From assembly GCA_025464545.1 (NCBI GenBank), contig JAODMA010000256.1:1-9473 (forward strand): a DNA stretch of 9,473 nt. The letters are read 5' to 3'. A model generated the notes under the pieces. The model was given only the letters and a program-made list of their open reading frames with translations. It made no database searches and had not been told where the DNA came from. The stretch's first letter is position 1, and the number at the start of each line of letters is the position of its first letter. Below, piece by piece: positions 1-7,015 of this stretch. This DNA is from Arthrobacter sp. Lineage in GTDB: Bacteria > Actinomycetota > Actinomycetes > Actinomycetales > Micrococcaceae. A program made the translations under genes and the position numbers.

Positions 1-750
<750 letters not shown>

Positions 751-760
751 GGTAAGACAC

Positions 761-1987
761 ATGACATTCCACACCCTCAACGACCTGATCGCTGATGGTG
801 TCCGCGGGCGGTACGTTCTGGTCAGAAGTGACCTGAACGTGCCGCTCGACGGCTCTACAGTGACTGACGATGGCCGCATCAAGGCCTCCCTGCCGGTGCT
901 GGCAAAGCTCACGGACGCCGGTGCACGCGTGCTGGTCACAGCACACCTCGGCCGCCCCAAGGGCGCCCCGGAGGAGAAATACTCGCTTCAGCCCGCCGTG
1001 TCGCGGCTGGCCGAGCTTGCGCCGTTCAAAGTGTCTCTCGCGAAGGACACGGTTGGCGGCTCGGCGAAGGAAACCGCCGCGGCGCTGCAGGACGGCGAAG
1101 CCCTCGTGCTCGAAAACGTGCGCTTTGACCCCCGCGAAACCTCCAAGGACGACGCCGAACGCGGTGCGTTCGCGGATGAACTGGTAGCCCTGACGGGAAC
1201 CAACGGCGCCTTCGTGGACGATGCCTTCGGCGCGGTACACCGTAAGCACGCCAGCGTGTACGACGTCGCCACCCGGCTGCCGTCCTACCAGGGCGACCTG
1301 GTCCGCACGGAGGTCGAGGTGTTGCGCAAGCTCACCACCGAAACCCAGCGACCATACGTCGTCGTCCTGGGCGGCTCCAAGGTCTCGGACAAGCTCGCCG
1401 TGATCGACAATCTGATCGGCAAGGCTGACACCATCCTGGTGGGCGGCGGCATGCTGTTCACCTTCCTGGCCGCCGCGGGCCACAAGGTGGCAGGAAGCCT
1501 GCTCGAAGAGGACCAGATCCCGGTCGTGCAGGAGTACCTCAAGCGCGCCGCGGATGCCGGAACCGAATTCGTCGTTCCCACCGACGTTGTCGTGGCCAGC
1601 AAGTTCGCCGCCGACGCAGAGCATGAGACGGTCCGTGCCGAAGCGATTGAGGGCAGCAGCTTCGGCAGCAAGGGCATCGGCCTGGACATCGGCCCGGAAT
1701 CGGCGGCCGCGTTCGCGGGGCGGATCAAGGGCGCCAAGACGGTGTTCTGGAACGGTCCGATGGGCGTCTTCGAGTTCCCGGCGTTTGCCGCCGGCACCCG
1801 GGCCATTGCCCAGGCGCTGACGGAAACGGATGGGTTGACTGTCGTCGGCGGCGGCGACTCCGCCGCGGCGGTGCGGACCCTCGGCTTCGCCGATGACCAG
1901 TTTGGCCACATTTCCACCGGCGGCGGCGCCAGCCTCGAGTACCTTGAAGGCAAGGAACTCCCGGGCCTGAGCGTCCTGGACCGCTAA
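761..1987 (+). CDS. pgk: Phosphoglycerate kinase
   Basis: Transfers phosphate from 1,3-bisphosphoglycerate to ADP, giving 3-phosphoglycerate and ATP; cytosolic glycolysis. The product is 408 residues, normal for bacterial PGK. Substrate-binding blocks are [11 protein letters not shown] (about residues 21-31), AHLGRPKG (61-68) and [15 protein letters not shown] (151-165). Nucleotide-side blocks are [11 protein letters not shown] (202-212), NGPMGVFE (331-338), GGGDSAAAV (363-371) and STGGGASLE (385-393). The ATG at 761 was chosen because AGGG at 749-752, overlapping the gap stop codon, lies 8 bases upstream and because the family begins just before the LNDL segment. The frame remains open upstream to 668, but that extension would lie inside gap and has no family match. 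The SD/stop overlap suggests translation coupled to gap. Nothing is missing from the active site. Confidence 0.98.
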   Translation: MTFHTLNDLIADGVRGRYVLVRSDLNVPLDGSTVTDDGRIKASLPVLAKLTDAGARVLVTAHLGRPKGAPEEKYSLQPAVSRLAELAPFKVSLAKDTVGGSAKETAAALQDGEALVLENVRFDPRETSKDDAERGAFADELVALTGTNGAFVDDAFGAVHRKHASVYDVATRLPSYQGDLVRTEVEVLRKLTTETQRPYVVVLGGSKVSDKLAVIDNLIGKADTILVGGGMLFTFLAAAGHKVAGSLLEEDQIPVVQEYLKRAADAGTEFVVPTDVVVASKFAADAEHETVRAEAIEGSSFGSKGIGLDIGPESAAAFAGRIKGAKTVFWNGPMGVFEFPAFAAGTRAIAQALTETDGLTVVGGGDSAAAVRTLGFADDQFGHISTGGGASLEYLEGKELPGLSVLDR

Positions 1988-1993
1988 GCACTC

Positions 1994-2056
1994 CAGCCGG
2001 CAGCGCGTTCGTCCCGCTTTTCGCGGAGCGCAACTCCACGGGCGCGCCGCCGGCTG
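1994..2056 (+). other. Long imperfect inverted repeat between pgk and tpiA (attenuator or processing hairpin candidate)
   Basis: Seen directly: arm 1994-2007 is complementary to arm 2043-2056 at 13 of 14 positions (single A/C mismatch at 2002/2048). The arms enclose 35 bases that contain a smaller CCGC/GCGG hairpin with a TTTTC loop. It begins 7 bases after the pgk stop. No run of T follows closely on the plus strand, so it is not a classical intrinsic terminator. It could be a partial terminator, an RNase processing or 3'-stabilising element, or a fold in the tpiA leader. Its function is inferred only. Confidence 0.5.
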
Positions 2057-2102
2057 TTTCCCTGACTGACTATTTTGATCCGCACCTCTTTTTGGAGACC
2101 AT

Positions 2103-2918
2103 GTGACCACGTCAACCAACGGCAAGTTCGACCGCAAGCCCTTCATCGCAGGCAACTGGAAGATGAACATGGACCACGTCCAGGGCATCACCCTCCTGCA
2201 GAAGCTGGCCTGGACCTTGTCCGACGCCAAGCACGACTACAGCCGGGTGGAGGTTGCCGTCTTCCCGCCGTTCACAGATCTCCGCGGCGTCCAGACCCTC
2301 GTCCAGGGCGATGAGCTGGACGTTGCCTACGGCGGCCAGGACCTCTCGCAGTTCGAGTCCGGCGCGTACACCGGCGACATCTCCGGCCAGTTTCTCGCCA
2401 AGCTCGGCTGCCGATACGTCCTCGTGGGACACAGCGAACGCCGCACCATCCACAGCGAGAGCGATGAGGTGCTCAACGCCAAGACGAAGGCCGCCTTCGG
2501 CCATGGCCTGACGCCGGTGCTCTGCGTCGGCGAAGGCCTGGAGGTCCGGCAGGCCGGCACCCACGTGGAGCACACCCTGGCCCAGCTCCGCGCCGACGTC
2601 GAGGGCCTCACGCCCGAGCAGGCCGCCGACCTGGTGGTCGCGTACGAACCGGTCTGGGCGATCGGCACCGGCGAGGTTGCGGGACCCGAGGACGCGCAGG
2701 AAATGTGCGCCGCCATCCGGGCCGAGCTGGCCACGCTCTTCGGCGCGGACGTTGCCGCGAAGACCCGGCTGCTGTACGGCGGTTCGGTGAAGGCCAACAA
2801 CGCGGCGTCAATCCTGAAGGAACGCGACGTGGATGGATTGCTGGTCGGCGGTGCCAGCCTTGATGCTGCCGAGTTTGCTAATATTGTCAGGTTCGAGAGT
2901 CATTTGCTGACGGATTAG
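2103..2918 (+). CDS. tpiA: Triosephosphate isomerase
   Basis: Interconverts dihydroxyacetone phosphate and glyceraldehyde-3-P; cytosolic glycolysis and gluconeogenesis. The 271-residue product carries the full TIM-barrel catalytic set: Asn18 and Lys20 in AGNWKMN, electrophilic His110 in LVGHSERR, and catalytic Glu182 in [11 protein letters not shown]. Phosphate-binding segments YGGSV (225-229) and GLLVGGASL (245-253) follow. It is slightly longer than the usual 250 or so residues because of a short N-terminal extension. The GTG at 2103 was chosen because GGAG (2094-2097) sits 5 bases upstream. An ATG at 2101 overlaps it but is out of frame and followed at once by TGA. The preceding 115-base gap with a hairpin sets this gene slightly apart from gap-pgk. 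secG follows after 48 bases. Confidence 0.97.
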   Translation: MTTSTNGKFDRKPFIAGNWKMNMDHVQGITLLQKLAWTLSDAKHDYSRVEVAVFPPFTDLRGVQTLVQGDELDVAYGGQDLSQFESGAYTGDISGQFLAKLGCRYVLVGHSERRTIHSESDEVLNAKTKAAFGHGLTPVLCVGEGLEVRQAGTHVEHTLAQLRADVEGLTPEQAADLVVAYEPVWAIGTGEVAGPEDAQEMCAAIRAELATLFGADVAAKTRLLYGGSVKANNAASILKERDVDGLLVGGASLDAAEFANIVRFESHLLTD

Positions 2919-2966
2919 TCCGGACACAGCCTGACCCCCGCAATCCAATTCTTCTGAAAGGCCGTC

Positions 2967-3224
2967 GTGGACGTTCTTCATGTCATTCTGCAGGTCCTCC
3001 TGGGCATCACCAGCCTCCTGCTGACTTTGCTCATCCTGCTCCACAAGGGGCGTGGCGGAGGCCTGTCCGACATGTTCGGCGGCGGCATGAGTTCCGGACT
3101 CAGCTCATCCGGCGTTGCGGAGCGGAACCTCAACCGCTTTACGGTCATTCTCGGGATCACCTGGGGTGTGGTGATCATCGCCCTCGGCCTGCTCATGCGT
3201 TTCAGCACCGGAGCCGATTCCTAG
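2967..3224 (+). CDS. secG: Preprotein translocase subunit SecG
   Basis: Small integral membrane subunit of the SecYEG channel; it assists SecA-driven protein export across the cytoplasmic membrane. The 85-residue product has the family layout: a hydrophobic helix at about residues 4-25, a loop with the conserved HKGRGGGLSDMFGGG block (26-40), and a second hydrophobic helix at about 58-77. There is no cleavable signal peptide. The GTG at 2967 was chosen because GAAAGG (2956-2961) lies 5 bases upstream and because starting there places the first helix where SecG has it. Location directly after tpiA is a well-known arrangement in Gram-positive bacteria. It has no evident functional link to glycolysis beyond shared expression. 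Confidence 0.95.
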   Translation: MDVLHVILQVLLGITSLLLTLLILLHKGRGGGLSDMFGGGMSSGLSSSGVAERNLNRFTVILGITWGVVIIALGLLMRFSTGADS

Positions 3225-3344
3225 GAATTCTTTCTAAAAATTTCATAAGCGGGCCCTTTCGGCCCTCCCCGCATCGGGAACTCCGAACTACACTGTCGCT
3301 CATTGCATGCACCATTCGACCAGTTCAGTAGCCAGGAGTTCCCG
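3225..3344 (+). other. secG-rbpA intergenic region with AT-rich patch and small GC hairpin
   Basis: This 120-base gap starts with an AT-rich run (about 3226-3247), unusual for this window. A hairpin follows: GGGCC (3251-3255) pairs with GGCCC (3261-3265) around a 5-base loop. No T-run follows the hairpin on the plus strand, so termination of the secG transcript here is only possible, not shown. TACACT at 3289-3294 resembles an actinobacterial -10 box, but no convincing -35 box lies 16-19 bases upstream. AGGAG at 3334-3338 is the ribosome-binding site of rbpA, 6 bases before its ATG. The region could hold a separate rbpA promoter; this is inference. Confidence 0.35.
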
Positions 3345-3722
3345 ATGCTGCATTCCGCTTCCGGATTCAGGGGCATCCGCGTTGGTGCGACCGAAGGGGC
3401 CGCGCCCCGGCACGAACCCCTGGACGGTGCCGGTGCACGGCAGCCGCGGATCCGCGTTTCCTACTGGTGCGCCAAAGGACACGAGACTGCACTCGTGTTC
3501 GCCCAGCTTCCCGAGGACCAGATCCCCGGAGTCTGGGACTGCCGCCGCTGCGGCTGCACCGCCACCCGCAACGAGGCCCGGTTCGCCCTTGAGGAGAGCC
3601 CGGTGGAGGGTTTTAAGAGCCACCTGGAATATGTTAAAGAAAGACGCTCCAGCCAGGACGCCGAAGACGTGCTGGCTGGAGCTCTGGAGCGATTACGAGC
3701 CGGAGGGACCCTTCCGGACTAG
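3345..3722 (+). CDS. rbpA: RNA polymerase-binding protein RbpA
   Basis: Actinobacterial transcription factor that binds RNA polymerase and the principal sigma factor and promotes open-complex formation. The product is 125 residues. After a variable N-terminal tail comes a core domain with a zinc-type set, YWCAKGHE (Cys42, His46) and WDCRRCGC (Cys66, Cys69, plus Cys71). This resembles the zinc-binding Streptomyces proteins rather than the Mycobacterium form, which lacks most of these ligands. A basic linker and C-terminal helix with the EYVKERRS block (about 95-102) match the sigma-interaction domain. The ATG at 3345 was chosen for its AGGAG 6 bases upstream; a TTG at 3303 is in frame but has no such site. 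The last 30 bases overlap the end of pgl on the other strand, and the TTA Leu117 codon is the complement of the pgl stop. Confidence 0.9.
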   Translation: MLHSASGFRGIRVGATEGAAPRHEPLDGAGARQPRIRVSYWCAKGHETALVFAQLPEDQIPGVWDCRRCGCTATRNEARFALEESPVEGFKSHLEYVKERRSSQDAEDVLAGALERLRAGGTLPD

Positions 3723-4511
3723 CTGCGACGGGACCCGTGCGGCCGCGTTTTCGTCGATCAGCCACAGGGTTTCGTTCCGGCCGCGGGGACCGGCAGCCGG
3801 AACCTGCACCGGATTGGCTCCGGCGAGTGCCAGCCCCACGGCTCCGGCCTTGTCCTCGCCCGCCACGACCATCCACACTTCCAGGGCCGTATTGATGGCC
3901 GGCAGGGTCAAGGAGACGCGGCCCTGCGGCGGCTTGGGTGAATTGCGGACGCCCACCACAGTGCGCGCCTTCTCGCGGATTCCCGCCTGTTCGGGAAACA
4001 GGGACGCCACATGCGCATCCGGTCCCACGCCCAGCAGGACGATGTCGAAGCGGGGGAGCGTGCCGGGGTTTTCCGGCCGGTCATCCGACATGTCGGCGGC
4101 GTGCTCGGCCGCTGCGGCATCGGCGAGCCGACGGGCATAGTCCTCAGCGGCCTCTTCCGGGGTGCTGAATTCGCCCGCAGCCCCCGGAACGTGTACCCGG
4201 GCGGGGTCTACGGGGATATGCGCGAGCAACGCCTGCTGCGCCTGGCGCGCGTTGCGCTCGGCATCGTCGGCGTCGACAAAGCGTTCATCGCCCCACCAGA
4301 AATTTACCTTGGACCAGTCGACGGCGGGAGCAGCCGGTGACTCCGCAACAGCCTTAAGTGAGCCGATTCCCATTGTGCCGCCGGTAAGCACCACCGTCGC
4401 CTCGCCGTGCTTGTCCTGGATATCCACTAGTTTGGTTATCAGCCGGGCCGCGATCGCGGCCATCAGAACAGACGAGTCGGGATGGATGCTTACTCTGGGA
4501 TCAGCGCTCAC
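3693..4511 (-). CDS. pgl: 6-phosphogluconolactonase
   Basis: Hydrolyses 6-phosphogluconolactone to 6-phosphogluconate, step two of the oxidative pentose-phosphate pathway, in the cytosol. The 272-residue product has the family blocks VLTGGTMG (41-48), WWGDERFV (72-79), GVGPDAHVASLFP (161-173) and RVSLTLPAIN (198-207). In the third block the family usually has DGHTASLFP. The likely catalytic His167 is kept, but Gly is Ala and Thr is Val. Start choice: GTG at 4511 lies 11 bases after AAGGAG (4528-4523). A GTG at 4523 would add four residues, but it directly abuts and partly overlaps that site, so I prefer 4511. The start lies inside the opcA end (11-base overlap), suggesting coupled translation. 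This is the last gene of the operon and its 3' end overlaps rbpA. The function is secure; the start is less so. Confidence 0.93.
   Translation of the reverse strand: MSADPRVSIHPDSSVLMAAIAARLITKLVDIQDKHGEATVVLTGGTMGIGSLKAVAESPAAPAVDWSKVNFWWGDERFVDADDAERNARQAQQALLAHIPVDPARVHVPGAAGEFSTPEEAAEDYARRLADAAAAEHAADMSDDRPENPGTLPRFDIVLLGVGPDAHVASLFPEQAGIREKARTVVGVRNSPKPPQGRVSLTLPAINTALEVWMVVAGEDKAGAVGLALAGANPVQVPAAGPRGRNETLWLIDENAAARVPSQLVRKGPSGS
3700..3717. terminator. Small symmetric hairpin in the rbpA/pgl 3' overlap (weak bidirectional terminator candidate)
   Basis: CCGGA at 3700-3704 pairs with TCCGG at 3713-3717. Two more GC pairs can form inside (3705-3706 with 3710-3711), with one bulged base. 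It lies inside the last codons of both convergent genes. Neither strand has a T-run after it, so it is not a standard intrinsic terminator, and its role is only a suggestion from position. Confidence 0.2.
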
Positions 4512-5442
4512 TGGGTCGGACACTCCTTAGATTTGTGCGTGGAAGTCCCATAGTAATCACTTCGCCGAACACTTCGTCCGGATCCAGCCGGCGGAGTTCC
4601 TCGGCCAGGCAGTCCTTGAGGTTCCGGCGCGGCAGCGAGATGCGCTGTGTGGGCTGTCCGGGCTGCGTCAGCTCAGCCACCGTAAGCGCCGGGCGGAACA
4701 ACTGGATGTCACCGCCGCTGCGGCTGATGCGCACCCGCCGGATGCCCGTGCCGGCAGGATCCGCCACGATCGTCACCGGAACGTCCAGTGCGAGCGTGAG
4801 CCAGGCCGCGAGCAGGATGGTGCTGGGGGAGTCGGAGGCGCCTTCGACGGCGACGGCCGTCACCGGTGACTCGTCCACCTGGTCCAGGGCCGCGGCGAGC
4901 TGGATGCGCCAGTTCGTCAGCCGGGTCCAAGCGAGGTCCGTGTCGCCGGCCTTGTAGGTCCGCCGGATGTTGTCCAGGGCAGCCTGCGGTTCCGGTTCGT
5001 TGGCCGAATCGGTGATCCGACGGTGCGCGATGCGGCCGATCGATGTCTCGCAGGCGTTGTTCGGGGCTCCGTGCGGCCACCAGGCAACGATCGGCGCGTC
5101 CGGCAGCAGGAGCGCAGCGACGAGCGACTCGCTTTCCTCCGCGAGTTCGCCATAGCCGCGGAGCAGGATCACCTCGGAGGCGCCGGCGTCGCCTCCGACC
5201 CGGATCTGGGCATCCAGATGGGTCGGTGCCGCCGCTCCCGCGTCGGCGAGCACGATAATCCGGCAGGGGTGTTCCCGGCTGGCCTCGTTCGCGGCCTCGA
5301 TCGCTTCCTCCTCCAGCCCGGACTTGGTGACGACCACGAGGGTCAGGACCCGGCCCAGGGCAATGACGCCGCCCTGGTCACGAAGGGCCATGATCTCCTT
5401 GGATACCTTGGAGGTCGTTGTGTCGGGAAGATCTACGATCAT
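4501..5442 (-). CDS. opcA: Glucose-6-phosphate dehydrogenase assembly protein OpcA
   Basis: OpcA is a non-catalytic protein found in actinobacteria and cyanobacteria. It is needed for assembly or full activity of G6PDH and is encoded next to zwf. The product is 313 residues, a normal length. Recognisable family segments are LPDAPIVAWWP (113-123), DLAWTRLTNWR (169-179), a central alpha/beta region, and EELRRLDPDEVF (281-292) near the C-terminus. There is no signal peptide or membrane segment. The ATG at 5442 overlaps the zwf TGA as ATGA and has GGAG 6 bases upstream, a classic coupled arrangement. Because zwf carries a premature TAG 555 bases upstream, coupling would normally be lost if ribosomes stop there, although the own ribosome site may still work. 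Stop is TGA at 4503-4501. Confidence 0.95.
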   Translation of the reverse strand: MIVDLPDTTTSKVSKEIMALRDQGGVIALGRVLTLVVVTKSGLEEEAIEAANEASREHPCRIIVLADAGAAAPTHLDAQIRVGGDAGASEVILLRGYGELAEESESLVAALLLPDAPIVAWWPHGAPNNACETSIGRIAHRRITDSANEPEPQAALDNIRRTYKAGDTDLAWTRLTNWRIQLAAALDQVDESPVTAVAVEGASDSPSTILLAAWLTLALDVPVTIVADPAGTGIRRVRISRSGGDIQLFRPALTVAELTQPGQPTQRISLPRRNLKDCLAEELRRLDPDEVFGEVITMGLPRTNLRSVRPSER

Positions 5443-7001
5443 GGCCTTCTCCAGGTTCGCTCGTCGCGGGCAAGCAGCTCGTCGGCGGAGGCGGGGCCCC
5501 AGCTTCCAGGCGCGTAGGGCTCAGGCTGTTCATCGAGGCCGGCCCAGTACTCCTCAAAGGGGTCCAGGATTTTCCAGGACAGTTCGACTTCCTGGTGCCG
5601 GGGGACCAGCGGCGGCTCGCCCAGCAGCACGTCCAGGATGAGCCGCTCGTAGGCCTCGGGGCTGGATTCTGTGAAGGAATGGCCGTAGCCGAAGTCCATG
5701 GTGACGTCGCGGACTTCCATCTGCGTGCCGGGGACCTTGGAACCGAACCGGATCGTGACGCCCTCATCGGGCTGGACCCGGATGACCACCGCGTTCTGAC
5801 CGAAGTCATCCTCGGCGTGGTCCCTGAAGAGCAGGTTCGGGGCGCGCTTGAACACCACGGCGATCTCCGTCACGCGCCGGCCCAGACGTTTGCCGGCGCG
5901 CAGGTAGAACGGCACGCCGCTCCAGCGGCGGGTGTGGATGTCCACCCGGATGGCTGCGAACGTCTCGGTATTGGAGTCAGCCGGGATTCCCTCTTCCTAC
6001 AAGTATCCGAGGACCAGCGCGCCGCCCTGCCACCCGCCGGTGTACTGCCCGCGGGACGAGTGCGTGGACAGGTCGTCCGGCAGCCGGACGGCCGCGAGGA
6101 CCTTCTCTTTTTCGGCGCGGAGGTGGTCGGCGTTGAAGGAGATGGGCTCCTCCATGGCGGTCAGCGCCAGCAGCTGCAGCAGGTGGTTCTGGATGACGTC
6201 GCGGGCTGCGCCCACGCCGTCGTAGTAGCCTGCCCGGCCCCCGGTACCGATGTCCTCGGCCATAGTGATTTGGACATGGTCCACGTAGTTGGCATTCCAG
6301 AGCGGCTCGAAAAGCTGGTTGGCGAAGCGCAGGGCCAGGATGTTCTGGACCGTCTCCTTGCCAAGGTAGTGATCGATCCGGAAGACCGCGTCCTGCGGGA
6401 ACACCGACTCCACGATGTCATTGAGCTGCCGCGCCGATTCCAGGTCATGCCCGAACGGCTTCTCAATCACCACCCGGCGCCATGTGTCGCGCTCCGCCTG
6501 GGCCAACCCGTGCTTCGAGAGCTGGCGGCAGACTTGTTCGAAGGCCTTGGGCGGGATGGACAGGTAGAACGCATGGTTGCCCCGCGTGCCACGATGTTCG
6601 TCCAGCTCGTAAAGCGTCTTGCCGAGCCGCTCAAAAGCGTCGTCGTCGTCGAACTCGCCCTGCACAAACCGGATGCCCTCGGACAGCTGTTCCCAGACCC
6701 TTTCGTCGAAAGGTGTGCGGCAGTACGCCATGACGGACTGCTTCACCTGGGCGGCAAAGTCGTCGTCGTCCCACTCGCGCCGGGCGAAGCCCACAAGGGC
6801 AAAGCTCGGCGGCAGCAGTCCGCGGTTGGCGAGGTCGTAGACGGCCGGCATGAGCTTCTTGCGGGCAAGGTCCCCCGTGACGCCGAAGAGGACCAGCGAC
6901 GACGGCCCGGCGATGCGGTTCAGGCGGCGGTCACGGGGATCCCGGAGCGGGTTCTGCACCCGGCCCGAGGACGTCCTGCCGCCGTTGTTGGTTTCTGGCA
7001 T
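5439..7001 (-). pseudogene. zwf: Glucose-6-phosphate 1-dehydrogenase interrupted by an in-frame TAG at codon 335
   Basis: G6PDH oxidises glucose-6-P to 6-phosphogluconolactone with NADP+, the entry step of the oxidative pentose-phosphate pathway. The frame spans 520 codons plus a final TGA, close to actinobacterial family length. Codons 1-334 contain the nucleotide motif GVTGDLARKK (40-49), EKPFGHDL (180-187), the substrate motif RIDHYLGKE (208-216) and the catalytic-base His273 in QNHLLQ. Codon 335 is TAG. Reading on in the same frame gives EEGIPADSNTET, then GVPFYLRAGKRL and the rest of the C-terminal domain to WRRP. No shift or second lesion is seen. The 334-residue product would lack the beta-sheet domain, dimer interface and substrate-contacting lysines, so it is probably inactive. 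The C-terminal piece (possible GTG at 5945) has no ribosome site. Start ATG at 7001 has AGGA just upstream, 14 bases after the pgi stop. Read-through or sequencing error remain alternatives. Confidence 0.88.
5997..5999 (-). other. In-frame amber codon inside zwf
   Basis: The plus strand reads CTA here, so the zwf strand reads TAG between GGA-TAC-TTG and GAA-GAG-GGA. Both flanks are in the same frame and both match G6PDH. One base change from CAG, AAG or GAG would produce it; from memory, homologues usually carry a polar or charged residue here. A GGAAGAGGG purine run follows at once, but no ATG or GTG lies at ribosome-site distance after it, so restart there is unlikely. Confidence 0.9.
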
Positions 7002-7015
7002 TGTTCCTGGGTGCC

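Noticed and set aside
2071..2076. TATTTT as a -10 box for a tpiA promoter
   Set aside because: No -35-like sequence at 16-19 bases upstream; the corresponding bases are part of the GC-rich hairpin arm.
3276..3302. GGGAAC as half of a SigR-type promoter before rbpA
   Set aside because: The expected GTT about 18 bases downstream is absent (TCA is found there), so the match is to one half only.
5439..5945. Separate functional gene for the C-terminal half of G6PDH starting at GTG 5945
   Set aside because: The GTG is the Val codon of a conserved G6PDH segment, conserved sequence continues upstream of it to the TAG, and no ribosome site precedes it. It is the remnant of one gene.
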